From: an uncultured Candidatus Melainabacteria bacterium
GTDB taxonomy: Bacteria; Cyanobacteriota; Vampirovibrionia; Gastranaerophilales; Gastranaerophilaceae
Direction of reading: 5' to 3'
Length of the DNA stretch: 64,000 bases
Assembly (NCBI GenBank): GCA_934717855.1
Contig: CAKUZI010000009.1
Span: 1-64,000, forward strand
Shown: positions 33,813-42,088 of the stretch, piece by piece
How the letters are laid out: every line of letters begins with the position of its first letter
Position numbering within the stretch: position 1 is the first letter of the stretch
The notes under the pieces: model-generated
What the model was told of the DNA's origin: nothing
Database searches by the model: none
Seen by the model: only the letters and a program-made list of their open reading frames with translations
Made by a program: the position numbers and the translations under genes

Positions 33813-34346
33813 ATGACAGATGCAAAAAATGAAACTTTCAAAAAAGACTGTGAAACTTTAATAAAGGAAATTAAGGCTTCACAAGCAGAAAAAAAAGGCT
33901 ATTTCAAAGAAGTTCTTGAAGGTAAACATGAAGGCAAAAAACTATTTCAACAAAGAATTGTTATTGGATTAGCAGAAGTCATTGACTATGACAAATCAAA
34001 ACTTGTATATGAAGAAACTGAAGCTGATGAAAATGCAAACAGAAAATATTTGAATGATTGTTCAATTAGACTTGACAAAGCTGCACTTCAATTTGCCAAT
34101 GAATTGCAAAAGAATGAAAAATTTTCAATAGAAGAATTTGACTTGTTTGGTCGTTGTTATCCAACATCAATAGAAAAAGAAGGAAGCCCAAAAGTTGAAA
34201 TCAAGTGTGTTGATTTATCAAAAGGCACTTCTGAAAATATTTCTGATGTTCCACCTGAAGTTCTTGCAGCCCTTAAAAGAACTTTGGACAAAGTAATTGT
34301 TAGGGGAGAAAAAGGGGAAGGAAAAGACACTGTTGCAACAGTATAG
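33813..34346 (+). CDS. unknown phage protein between ATPase and RecT
   Basis: The 177-residue charged, mostly helical protein (ETLIKEIKASQAEKKGYFKE; later LDKAALQFANELQKNEKFSI) has a short beta segment SPKVEIKCVDLSKGT and no Cys clusters or membrane helices. Its location inside the recombination cassette suggests a DNA-metabolism role, but nothing in the sequence proves it. A hairpin (TGGGCTG...CAGCCCA, 34356-34385) without a T-run lies between it and recT. Confidence 0.6.
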   Translation: MTDAKNETFKKDCETLIKEIKASQAEKKGYFKEVLEGKHEGKKLFQQRIVIGLAEVIDYDKSKLVYEETEADENANRKYLNDCSIRLDKAALQFANELQKNEKFSIEEFDLFGRCYPTSIEKEGSPKVEIKCVDLSKGTSENISDVPPEVLAALKRTLDKVIVRGEKGEGKDTVATV

Positions 34347-34425
34347 TCTTTTTCGTGGGCTGTGTTTTGGTAATGTCGCAGCCCATCATAAAGGACTAAC
34401 CAACGCAAAAGAAGGAGAATGACAA

Positions 34426-35463
34426 ATGACAGACAAAAACGCATTATTAACAACAGTAGAAAACAATTTAGGTACAACACTTGCAGCAAAAGCAGCTGCA
34501 TTGCCTGACGGCTTCCAAATGGCAAAATTTCAGCAAAATTGTATGGTTATGCTAAAAGGCATTGAAGCTGAAAAACTTGCAAAAATACCACCACAAGACA
34601 TTGTTGAATGTTTAATGAAGGGGGCTTTGCTTGATTTAGATTTTGCAACTGGTGAATGTTATGCAATACCTTATGGCAAAGAATTGAACTTTCAAACCGA
34701 CTATAAAGGTGATGAAAAAGTTGCAAGAACTTACAGCATCAAGCCTATTTATAATGTGATTAAAGATGTTATCAGAGAAGGTGATGAATACAAAAAAATT
34801 ATTGAAGATGGCAATGTAAAATTCATTTTCAAGCCGTTGCCTTTAAACAATAACAAAATTATTGGTGCATTTGCACAAGTTATTTTCACTGATGGTTCTT
34901 CTATTGGTGATGATGCAAGTGTTGCAGAACTTGAAACAATAAGGAAACAATTTTCAAAGGCTGCAAATTCACCAGCTTGGACAAAAACAACTGGCGAAAT
35001 GTACAAAAAAGTAATTCTAAAACGTGTTTTGAAGAATGTTTCAAAATCGTTCAAAAATTCTGCTCAAAGCATTGCTTATGCAACTGCAACAGATTTTGAA
35101 TTTAATAACAAAACAGGTGTTTCAACTGAAGCAGAAAAAATTGTGAACGTGTTTGAAAACAAATTGCCTGTAAATAATCAACAAGCAATCACAACAAACA
35201 ATAAAAATGCGTTCGCAGAAATGCCACAGAATGAATTTTCTGAACCTGTTGCAATAACTTCTGCATCACAAACAGAAAATGCGAATAAAAGCCATTCTGA
35301 CGTTTCTGAATACGGATATGAAGAAGAACTTCCTGAAGTAGTTTATGAATGTTCAAACTGTGGTTCTTATATAACACAAGCAGAAGATGGCTATTCAAAA
35401 AGAAATTATGGAAGACCACTTTGCAGAGATTGCCAAACATTAGCAAAAAACGGTGAATTATAG
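34426..35463 (+). CDS. recT: RecT-family single-strand annealing protein with C-terminal zinc knuckle
   Basis: The 345-residue protein is a RecT/RedB-type annealing protein. Landmarks are the N-terminal ALPDGFQMAKFQQNCMVMLKG, PQDIVECLMKGALLDLDF, YAIPYGKELNFQTDYKG, and FSKAANSPAWTKTTGEMYKKVILKR. After a flexible linker (about 235-295) the C-terminus adds a four-cysteine knuckle: YECSNCGSY and LCRDCQTLA. It anneals complementary single strands exposed by the exonuclease encoded next. The zinc knuckle is an extra element not found in the classic Rac RecT. Confidence 0.9.
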   Translation: MTDKNALLTTVENNLGTTLAAKAAALPDGFQMAKFQQNCMVMLKGIEAEKLAKIPPQDIVECLMKGALLDLDFATGECYAIPYGKELNFQTDYKGDEKVARTYSIKPIYNVIKDVIREGDEYKKIIEDGNVKFIFKPLPLNNNKIIGAFAQVIFTDGSSIGDDASVAELETIRKQFSKAANSPAWTKTTGEMYKKVILKRVLKNVSKSFKNSAQSIAYATATDFEFNNKTGVSTEAEKIVNVFENKLPVNNQQAITTNNKNAFAEMPQNEFSEPVAITSASQTENANKSHSDVSEYGYEEELPEVVYECSNCGSYITQAEDGYSKRNYGRPLCRDCQTLAKNGEL

Positions 35464-35477
35464 GAAGGGCAGAAGCA

Positions 35478-36290
35478 ATGTTTTTGACGGAAAGCAACTA
35501 CTATTCACCTGAAGCAAATATTGAATATCTTTCAGTATCTCAATATAAAGATTTTGTTGGAACTTGGGCAAAGCCCGGTTGCGAAGCAAGAGCAATGGCA
35601 AAGCTAAAAGGCGAATGGGTTGAAGAAGTAACAACACCAATGCTTGTTGGTTCTTATGTAGATGCACATTTTGAAGGCACACTTGATTTTTTCAGAGCAA
35701 AACACCCTGAATTTTGCAAAAAGAATGGTGAATTGAAAAAAGATTATCAAAAGGCTGAACAAGTCATTGAAAGAATTGAACGTGATGAATTCTTTATGCT
35801 TTGTATGTCAGGCGAAAAACAAGTGATTTTCACAGCAGAACTTTTTGGGGCAATGTGGAAGGGTAAAACTGACAGCTACCACAACAGAAAAAGCCCATTC
35901 AGCAGCATTGTTGATTTGAAAGTCGTTAAAGACCTACATGAGAGATTTTGGGTTAAAGACTTAGGGCAGTTTGTTTCTTTTGTTGAGTGGTGGGGTTATG
36001 ACCTACAAGGTGCAATCTATCAGCTACTTGAACAAGCAAAATATGGTGGCGATAAAGTGCCATTCTACATTGCTGCTGCTGACAAAAAGAAATATACCGA
36101 CATTGATGTCATTGCTTTAAGACAAGGCGATATGGACAGGGCTTTGATAGGGGTTGAAAGCAATGTAAACAGAATTAAAGATTTGAAGGCTGGTAAGGTC
36201 GAGCCAGTCAGATGTGAAAAATGCGATTATTGCAAATTCACAAAGAAATTAACAGCCCCTATAAGCACAGACATGTTGATTGAGGTGTAA
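35478..36290 (+). CDS. PD-(D/E)XK phage exonuclease (RecE/DUF3799-like)
   Basis: The 270-residue protein pairs with RecT 14 bases upstream. YLSVSQYKDFVGTWAKPGCE and TTPMLVGSYVDAHFEGT are the conserved N-terminal helix of the RecB-like/DUF3799 nucleases. WKGKTDSYHNRKSPFSSIVD then LKVVKDL gives the G-x-x-D...I-V-D-L-K catalytic D-x-K core (about 150-155). The C-terminus has C-E-K-C-D-Y-C, a cysteine cluster that may hold an iron-sulfur or zinc site as in AddB/RecB-like nucleases. It resects double-stranded ends 5' to 3' for RecT loading. Confidence 0.85.
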   Translation: MFLTESNYYSPEANIEYLSVSQYKDFVGTWAKPGCEARAMAKLKGEWVEEVTTPMLVGSYVDAHFEGTLDFFRAKHPEFCKKNGELKKDYQKAEQVIERIERDEFFMLCMSGEKQVIFTAELFGAMWKGKTDSYHNRKSPFSSIVDLKVVKDLHERFWVKDLGQFVSFVEWWGYDLQGAIYQLLEQAKYGGDKVPFYIAAADKKKYTDIDVIALRQGDMDRALIGVESNVNRIKDLKAGKVEPVRCEKCDYCKFTKKLTAPISTDMLIEV

Positions 36291-36292
36291 AA

Positions 36293-37222
36293 ATGGCAAA
36301 AGTGCAGTTGAAAAATGGCTATACAAAAATTGTGAATAATCTTTTGGAACAATTCTTCATAAGAGATTTTTCACCAATTCAATTAAGAATTTTGCTGATG
36401 CTAATTAGGTTTTCTTATGGCTGCAACAAAAAAACTGCAAAAATTAAACCACAAAACTTATTCAATACAGCTTATGTGTATGAATGCGATATAAAAAGAG
36501 AGTTAAAACACCTTGAAAGAAACAAGGTAATAACTTGCGACTATGAAGAAAAAGTATTTTCTTTGAACAAAAATTTTGATGAATGGAAAATTTCTTTTCA
36601 CAAGTTGTTTGATGAAGAAAAATTTTCAAAATTATTACACATAAACCTTAGTTGTGGACAAAGTAAAAACTTTGTTGACAACAAAGAAATTGAAGAAGCA
36701 GAAGAAGCTGAAACAGAAGAAACTTTGTTCCCATCTAAGAAAAACCTTAGTTGTGGACAAAGTAAAAACTTTGCTGACAACAAAGAAATTGAAGCTGGTA
36801 ATGCAGACAGTGAAAGCACTTCAAACCTACCTAAAGAAAGTATAAAGAAAGATAAAGAAAATAATAATACATATATATATAATAATAAGGAAATTCAAAA
36901 AAAGAAAAAAGATGATCCCTACACAGGAAAAATTCAAGCACTTTTTAGTGCGGAATACAAAAAAGTTTTTGGTAAAAGTTGCTTTTTAAATAATGCTCAA
37001 AGATTAGCATTAGTAGATATAGATTTTGACAACCCTGATTTTAAAGAAAATTTGCCTGTTTTGATTGAAAAATTTTCAAAAATCAAATTCAACTTTGATG
37101 GCAAAGTTCAGAAGGTTGGTTTGCGTTGGTTGCTTGAAGATGGCAACTGGTCAGGTGTGCTGTCAGGAGATTTTGACAACAACATTGAAGATGAAAAGGA
37201 GAATGACGGATGGGATCTATAA
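36293..37222 (+). CDS. phage replication initiator (O/DnaD-like) containing the likely origin
   Basis: The 309-residue protein has an N-terminal winged-helix domain (1-105: GYTKIVNNLLEQFFIRDFSP, LRILLMLIRFSYGCNKKTAK, ELKHLERNKVITCDYEEKVF), the type seen in lambda O and phage DnaD-like initiators. A low-complexity middle contains an internal duplication (NLSCGQSKNF[VA]DNKEIE at about 118-134 and 151-167) that reflects two 53-bp DNA repeats. The C-terminal part (about 220-300) ends in a helical domain with VGLRWLLEDGNWSG. The DnaC-like loader follows with a 13-base overlap. The gene probably carries the origin it binds. Confidence 0.8.
   Translation: MAKVQLKNGYTKIVNNLLEQFFIRDFSPIQLRILLMLIRFSYGCNKKTAKIKPQNLFNTAYVYECDIKRELKHLERNKVITCDYEEKVFSLNKNFDEWKISFHKLFDEEKFSKLLHINLSCGQSKNFVDNKEIEEAEEAETEETLFPSKKNLSCGQSKNFADNKEIEAGNADSESTSNLPKESIKKDKENNNTYIYNNKEIQKKKKDDPYTGKIQALFSAEYKKVFGKSCFLNNAQRLALVDIDFDNPDFKENLPVLIEKFSKIKFNFDGKVQKVGLRWLLEDGNWSGVLSGDFDNNIEDEKENDGWDL
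36643..36695 (+). repeat. origin iteron candidate, copy 1 (53 bp)
   Basis: The repeat contains TTGTGGACAA (DnaA-box-like TTGTCCACA on the minus strand) and then the perfect palindrome CTTTGTTG-A-CAACAAAG. Copy 2 at 36742-36794 differs at one base. It lies in the initiator coding sequence. Confidence 0.7.
36742..36794 (+). repeat. origin iteron candidate, copy 2 (53 bp)
   Basis: It is identical to copy 1 except for T to C in the palindrome arm (CTTTGCTG), and starts 99 bases after copy 1. An AT-only-like stretch follows at 36838-36912. Confidence 0.7.
36838..36912 (+). other. AT-rich region next to the iterons (unwinding element candidate)
   Basis: About 75 bases are almost free of G and C on one strand, including AATAATAATACATATATATA. 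It codes a Lys/Asn/Glu-rich linker of the initiator. Position right beside the repeats mirrors the layout of lambda's origin in gene O. Confidence 0.55.
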
Positions 37223-37992
37223 ATGAAGTTAAAGACATCTTACAAGATGCTATTCCTGTAAGTGAAAAAATGAAAACCTGTGAACATTGTGGCAAGCCTT
37301 ATGTTTGGTTTGATAAAAAACTTACACATATCAATATTCATGTGCAAGTTCCAGCTTGTAATTGTCTTGAAGTTATCGAAAAAAGAAAAAAACATCAAGC
37401 AATAGAAACTGCAAAAAAAGAAAAACTTGAAAAACTTTTTGAAAATTCTATGATGACACCATTTTTTCAAGAAAAAACTTTCAAAAATCTTGATGCAACA
37501 AAAGAACATTTTTCTGATTGCTTCAGATTTGCAAAAGAATTTCATCCAAAAATTTCAAAAGGTATTAGAATGATAGGCAAAAAAGGCACTGGAAAAACAA
37601 CCTTGCTTGCTGCTGTTAGCAATGAACTAATTGCACAAGGCTATTCTTGCCTATTTACAACCTATTCTGCATTATTAGACAAATTCAGCAAATACAGCTA
37701 TGACAATGCTGGTGAAATTGCACCACTTCTTTCATGGCTTACAAGATTTGATTTTGTTGTGCTTGATGATATTGGAAGGGAAAGCTACACAGGCAAAAGA
37801 AATGAAATTGCCTTCAGAATTATTGACACGTTGCTTAATTACAAAGTTTGTACTTGCATCACAGCGAACCCTGAAATGATACAGAAATTGCAAAAAATGC
37901 CTGAATGGGCAGCAATTCTTGACCGTTTGAAAGATATTTGCAAATTACATTTGCAATTCACTGGTGAATCAATGAGGGGTGAAAATGTTTAA
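37210..37992 (+). CDS. DnaC/IstB-like helicase loader ATPase
   Basis: The 260-residue AAA+ protein has an N-terminal cysteine knuckle (MKTCEHCGKPY ... VPACNCLEV, four Cys) followed by the ATPase core: GKKGTGKTTLL Walker A (about 122-132), FVVLDDIGRES Walker B, TCITANPEM sensor 1, and ILDRLKDIC near the end as the arginine-finger/sensor region. Such proteins load host DnaB helicase at the phage origin. The start ATG 37210 follows AAAAGGAGAATG and overlaps the initiator gene, supporting coupled expression. Confidence 0.88.
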   Translation: MGSINEVKDILQDAIPVSEKMKTCEHCGKPYVWFDKKLTHINIHVQVPACNCLEVIEKRKKHQAIETAKKEKLEKLFENSMMTPFFQEKTFKNLDATKEHFSDCFRFAKEFHPKISKGIRMIGKKGTGKTTLLAAVSNELIAQGYSCLFTTYSALLDKFSKYSYDNAGEIAPLLSWLTRFDFVVLDDIGRESYTGKRNEIAFRIIDTLLNYKVCTCITANPEMIQKLQKMPEWAAILDRLKDICKLHLQFTGESMRGENV

Positions 37993-38827
37993 TCTTGCAA
38001 ACACCAATTTCATATTCAACGGAGATTGCAGAACACTTTTGCACTACTACCCGGACCAGTATTTTGATTGTGTGGTTTCAGATGTGCCTTACAAAATCAA
38101 AACAGGGGGGGCAAGAGTGTCTGAAGAAAGCATTGAAAAATTTGGAAAAACTGACCCTTCAGGTATTTTCAATAGAGTTGTTTGCAATGACCGTTTGAAA
38201 TCAAAGTGGTTGAAACAAGGTGATGCAGATAGTGCATTATTGGTTGCAGAAGGCAAACTGTTTGAACACTGTGAAATTAAGTTTGAAGAATGGTTGCCTG
38301 AAGTTTTCAGGGTTTTGAAAGATGGTTCACACGCATATTTTATGGTGAATGGTTGCAATTTGTGTGAACTTCAAACAAAAGCAGAAGCTGCTGGCTTCAA
38401 ATATATGAATATTCTTGTATGGGCAAAAAATAATAAAACCCCAAACAAATACTATATGCAGCAATGTGAATATATTTTGATGCTTAGAAAAGGCTTTGCA
38501 AAAAATGTGAATGATATGGGAATGGGCAATTTGCTTATAATTCCAAACATCATTGGAACAAAATTTCACCCAACAGAAAAACCTGTTGAATTGATGAAAA
38601 AACTTATACTACAAAGCACACAAGAAAAAGACATTGTGCTTGAACCTTTTGCTGGCAGTGGTGCAACTTGCTTGGCAGCTGTTGAATGTGGCAGAAGATT
38701 TGTTGCATCAGAACTTGAAGAAAGATTTTGTGAAATCACGAAAGAAAGACTTCAGGGCATTGCTAAACGCAAAAAATACGGCTTGACTGGTTTGGAAGCT
38801 GACCAAATACAGCAATCATTGTTTTAA
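37985..38827 (+). CDS. DNA methyltransferase, amino-group (N6-adenine or N4-cytosine) type
   Basis: The 280-residue enzyme starts at ATG 37985 behind GAGGGGTG. Motif IV is CVVSDVPYKIK (about 31-41), a D-V-P-Y variant of the usual D-P-P-Y. Motif I is LEPFAGSGATCLAA near residue 220, and KFHPTEKPVELMKKLI precedes it. This order (IV before I) is the beta class. No restriction endonuclease is adjacent, so it is an orphan phage methylase that probably protects phage DNA from host restriction or serves regulation. Confidence 0.88.
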   Translation: MFNLANTNFIFNGDCRTLLHYYPDQYFDCVVSDVPYKIKTGGARVSEESIEKFGKTDPSGIFNRVVCNDRLKSKWLKQGDADSALLVAEGKLFEHCEIKFEEWLPEVFRVLKDGSHAYFMVNGCNLCELQTKAEAAGFKYMNILVWAKNNKTPNKYYMQQCEYILMLRKGFAKNVNDMGMGNLLIIPNIIGTKFHPTEKPVELMKKLILQSTQEKDIVLEPFAGSGATCLAAVECGRRFVASELEERFCEITKERLQGIAKRKKYGLTGLEADQIQQSLF

Positions 38828-38855
38828 TTCAGCGAAATAAAAGGAGAAACGACAG

Positions 38856-40013
38856 ATGACAGACAAAAAACAGAAAAGTGCTGGTTATTTTGACAGCATC
38901 AGAAATTGCCCGGTGTATGAAGGTGATGTTTATTTTGATGAAGGCTTATTTGAACCTTATTTCAGAGTAGTGAACACCGTTGAAAAAGGCTTTGTTGTCC
39001 ACCATGTAGGCTCAACAGAAACATTTGCACTTAGTTCTGAAGGTGCATTGCTTATTCAAAGGCAATACATTGGCAATGAATTGGAAAACCCAAATGTAAT
39101 TGCAGAACACAAGGCAAGCCTTGAAGAACCAAAAGAACCAGCTTCAGAAGAAAATGCAACAGTGGAAGAAACAGAACAGCAAATAACAGCTGAAGAAACG
39201 ACTGAAGAAAAGGTTGCAGAAATTGCTGAAACTCCAACAACAGTTGAAACACACATTGCAGCTGTGGAACAAGCAAATGATGAACTAAAGGAAAGTAATG
39301 CACAACTAAAAGAAGCTGTTGAAACAATGTTTGATGCACCTTCAACAGAAAAGGAAAGTGAAAATGAACAGATATGCAGCACTAATTCTGATGTTACAAC
39401 AACCGAAAATGCAGAAAACACTAATGAATTACAGGACAATGGAACTGGAACAGACAATGCAGCAAATTCAGAAGAAAAACCAGCAGCAGAAACTTCAGAC
39501 AAACCCATTGAAAGAACCGTAAGTGCTGAAGCAACAACTGGCAAAAATGTCATTGTTGAAGTTGCAAAAGATGCTGTGCCTGAAATCATTGCAAACACAA
39601 AAGATGAAAAGAATGCTGTATTGCGTAAAAAATTCATTACAAAACTTATCTGCACAAATCAAGACAAAATTGCAGAGTTGGAAGAAGTGGCTGCAAAGCA
39701 CAAAGAACTTGCCCAAACTTTAGACTACAAACCTTTTATTAAACTAAAAGACCTTGTAACAGAAGCACTTCACACAAATGTTGATGATGAAAACTTAAAA
39801 GGTATAAAAGAACGCACAAAAGATTTTGAAAGCATTTTGAACATTCAAGGCTTATTGAAACAACACCAACAAAAAGCAGAAGAAGCAGAATACAAAATTT
39901 GCGATCTGAAAAATGAAATTTCAAAATTTGTAGATGAACTTGCTGACTTAGAAGCAAAAATTGACACGTTCGCAAGACAACAAAAACTTGCATTGGATAA
40001 CACAACAAAATAA
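38856..40013 (+). CDS. unknown phage protein with Glu/Thr-rich linker and coiled coil
   Basis: The 385-residue protein has three parts. Residues 1-75 are a small beta-rich domain (YEGDVYFDEGLFEPYFRVVN, FVVHHVGSTETFALSSEGAL). Residues 80-235 are a long acidic Glu/Thr/Ala-rich disordered stretch. Residues 245-385 are helical with a coiled coil (KAEEAEYKICDLKNEISKFV). It lies between a methyltransferase and a VRR-NUC nuclease. The tri-partite build suggests a DNA- or protein-binding tether, but I recognise no family. A GGGGC-TTTTT-GCCCC hairpin follows at about 40024-40036. Confidence 0.55.
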   Translation: MTDKKQKSAGYFDSIRNCPVYEGDVYFDEGLFEPYFRVVNTVEKGFVVHHVGSTETFALSSEGALLIQRQYIGNELENPNVIAEHKASLEEPKEPASEENATVEETEQQITAEETTEEKVAEIAETPTTVETHIAAVEQANDELKESNAQLKEAVETMFDAPSTEKESENEQICSTNSDVTTTENAENTNELQDNGTGTDNAANSEEKPAAETSDKPIERTVSAEATTGKNVIVEVAKDAVPEIIANTKDEKNAVLRKKFITKLICTNQDKIAELEEVAAKHKELAQTLDYKPFIKLKDLVTEALHTNVDDENLKGIKERTKDFESILNIQGLLKQHQQKAEEAEYKICDLKNEISKFVDELADLEAKIDTFARQQKLALDNTTK

Positions 40014-40056
40014 GGGTTAGGGGCTTTTTGCCCCTTATCCTGATGGAGAAAAACAG

Positions 40057-40449
40057 ATGAAAAACACAACACCAAAGGAAAGTGAAGAACAAATTGCATT
40101 CATCAAATATTGCGACTTGCACCACATCATGGCAATAAGTACGCAAAATGGAATGTATATCCCAAAAAAATCTGATGATGGCAAAAAAGACTTCAACCAT
40201 TTTGGATATATAAGAAGGCAAAAAGCAATGGGGTTAAGAAAAGGCTTTCCTGATATTGTAATTTTTGCACAAAACAGAACAAAAACACATGAAGTTTTTT
40301 GTTTGGAAATGAAAAGAACACAAGGTGGCAAGCTAAAACCTGAACAAGAAGAATGGATTGAAAAACTTGATGCTGCTGGTTATATGGTGGGCATAGCATT
40401 TGGCTGTGATGCTGCAATCAGATGCTTGCATAAGTATTTGGAGAGTTAA
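40057..40449 (+). CDS. VRR-NUC domain nuclease
   Basis: The 130-residue stand-alone VRR-NUC (PD-(D/E)XK superfamily) protein has E-E-Q-I-A-F-I-K-Y near the N-terminus, GLRKGFPDIVIFAQ (catalytic D), FCLEMKRTQGGKLKPEQEEW (E-x-K) and DAAGYMVGIAFGCDAAI. Phage VRR-NUCs cut branched DNA, like Holliday-junction resolvases, and are thought to debranch DNA before packaging. Gene context beside replication and methylation genes fits that. Confidence 0.88.
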   Translation: MKNTTPKESEEQIAFIKYCDLHHIMAISTQNGMYIPKKSDDGKKDFNHFGYIRRQKAMGLRKGFPDIVIFAQNRTKTHEVFCLEMKRTQGGKLKPEQEEWIEKLDAAGYMVGIAFGCDAAIRCLHKYLES

Positions 40450-40452
40450 GCA

Positions 40453-41370
40453 ATGATAGTTGTTTCAATGTTTGATGGCATTTCTTGTGGGCAAATAGCA
40501 CTTGACCAGCTGGGCATTCCAGTTGAAAGATATTTTGCTTGCGAAATAAAACCTTCAGCAATTAAGGTTACACAGCACAACTACCCTTCAACAATTCAAA
40601 TGGGTGATGTCAGAAATATGTGTTGGGAGAGCATAGGACATTGTGATTTGCTTCTTGGTGGTTCACCTTGTCAAGATTTTTCTGTTGCTAACAATAACAG
40701 ATTAGGACTTGATGGCAGCAAAAGTTCTTTGTTTTGGCATTTTGTGAAGGCTAAAGAAATTTTGAAACCAAAATATTTTTTGTTTGAGAATGTGGCAATG
40801 CCATCAAAAGACTTTGAAACAGTATCAAATGCACTTGGAACTTATCCTGTAAACATAAATTCTGAAACCGTATCTGCACAAACAAGAAACAGATTTTATT
40901 GGACAAATATCGGACATAAGAACTTCAATTTGTTTGGTTTTCCTACTTGTGCGATTGCACAGCCTAAAAACAAAAGAATTCTTTTCAAAGATATTCAAGA
41001 AACAAATGTTTCTGATGAATTCAATGTTTCGAGTTATAGACAGGAAAACTTCAGAAGAAAAACAACTGGCAATGCTGGTGTCATTGGAACAGTAGCACCA
41101 AAGAACAGCAATTTCACACAGAAAAATGAAGTTTTTGGCACTGATGGAAAAATCACTTGCTTGTTATCGAGCGACTACAAAGCACCAAAAATTGTGCTTG
41201 ATGCTGGCAAATTGCGATATATGACACCTTTAGAATATGAACGGCTGCAAACTTTGCCTGACCATTACACAGATATTTTGCCGAAAAAGAAACGGTATGA
41301 CGTTATTGGTGATGGTTGGACAGTAGAAGTAATAAAACACATATTGAAAGAAATGGAGATTGAAAAATGA
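40453..41370 (+). CDS. DNA (cytosine-5) methyltransferase, DNMT3-like phage type
   Basis: The 305-residue enzyme shows the C5 motifs in order: MIVVSMFDGISCGQIAL (I), YFACEIKPSA (II), GGSPCQDFS with catalytic Cys73 (IV), FENVAMPSKD (VI, E-N-V), SAQTRNRFYWTNI (VIII), LRYMTPLEYERLQTLPDHYT (IX), and IGDGWTVEVIKHIL (X). The target-recognition stretch (about 170-250) is short. No endonuclease partner is adjacent. It starts three bases after the VRR-NUC gene and is the phage's second orphan methylase. Confidence 0.92.
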   Translation: MIVVSMFDGISCGQIALDQLGIPVERYFACEIKPSAIKVTQHNYPSTIQMGDVRNMCWESIGHCDLLLGGSPCQDFSVANNNRLGLDGSKSSLFWHFVKAKEILKPKYFLFENVAMPSKDFETVSNALGTYPVNINSETVSAQTRNRFYWTNIGHKNFNLFGFPTCAIAQPKNKRILFKDIQETNVSDEFNVSSYRQENFRRKTTGNAGVIGTVAPKNSNFTQKNEVFGTDGKITCLLSSDYKAPKIVLDAGKLRYMTPLEYERLQTLPDHYTDILPKKKRYDVIGDGWTVEVIKHILKEMEIEK

Positions 41371-41516
41371 GTAAAGAAAGCAAAAAACCATTATACAAGC
41401 ACCTTGAAGCGGCATTGAAGGGAATTGTAGAAGCAAAGCCTTCAGACTTCAGAAATTGGCACAGAATGGCTGACTATATGCAAGATATTGCAAAAAAGGC
41501 ATTGAGGTTGAACTAA
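41367..41516 (+). CDS. small phage protein (49 aa)
   Basis: The 49-codon basic protein, MSKESKKPLYKHLEAALKGI, ends MQDIAKKALRLN. It overlaps the methyltransferase stop (ATGA) and the next start (TAATG), so it is tightly embedded in the operon. It is probably a single helical hairpin; function unknown. Confidence 0.65.
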   Translation: MSKESKKPLYKHLEAALKGIVEAKPSDFRNWHRMADYMQDIAKKALRLN

Positions 41517-42088
41517 TGAGAAAATCAGACATCTTAAAAGCAGAATTGATGAAATATTTCAGATATGAAAAAGGTATGGTTTTTGTCTGTTCTGAAGGCA
41601 TCAACTGTTCTGACATAAATGCAATTAACGATAAATGCCTTGTAGAAGTAGAAGTGAAAATTTCAAAGGCTGATTTCAGAAGGGAATTTGAAGCTGCAAC
41701 ATTGAACAATGGCAATTATTGGAAAGAAAAGAAACACCAGTTCTATGCACACCCGGAACAAGCATTTTCATCTTACAAAATACCAAACAAATACTATTTT
41801 TGTGTACCTGATGAAATGGCTGCATGGGCAATGGAGTATTTGAAAGATAAAAACCCAAAATATGGCTTACTTGCCTATGATGAAACCTTGCACAAAGCCA
41901 ATAAAATCAAATTGTTAAAAGGTGCAAGGCAGCTTCAAAAAGAACCACCTTCACCACTTATTTGGCGAATGATAGGGCAAAGGGTAACAAGTGAAATGAT
42001 TTCTTTGAAAGTTAAATGCAATGAAGTTCTGAAGGAACTGGAAGCTGTGAAAAAAGGTGTTCTGATTACTGAAGGAGTGGCTTTATGA
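41516..42088 (+). CDS. possible PD-(D/E)XK-like nuclease of unknown role
   Basis: The 190-residue protein has a predicted alpha/beta core: KGMVFVCSEGINCSDINAIN, then KCLVEVEVKISKADFRREFE (E-x-E-x-K, resembling the E-x-K half-motif of restriction-like folds), YYFCVPDEMAAWAMEYL and YGLLAYDE. This beta-strand order with E-x-E-V-K suggests a MmcB-like or restriction-fold protein. The Asp ligand could be in S-D-I-N. This is a weak assignment by motif only. Confidence 0.45.
   Translation: MRKSDILKAELMKYFRYEKGMVFVCSEGINCSDINAINDKCLVEVEVKISKADFRREFEAATLNNGNYWKEKKHQFYAHPEQAFSSYKIPNKYYFCVPDEMAAWAMEYLKDKNPKYGLLAYDETLHKANKIKLLKGARQLQKEPPSPLIWRMIGQRVTSEMISLKVKCNEVLKELEAVKKGVLITEGVAL

Noticed and set aside
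36643..36794. Two near-identical 53-bp direct repeats, looking like a tiny CRISPR array
   Set aside because: Only two copies, the spacing continues a translated frame, and both encode a repeated peptide in the initiator. Origin iterons explain them better; no cas genes are present.
39056..39655. Long open frame (199 codons) on the minus strand
   Set aside because: It is the mirror of a Glu/Thr/Ala-rich coding sequence on the plus strand; its Ser/Phe/Cys-rich product and lack of a ribosome site mark it as a shadow.
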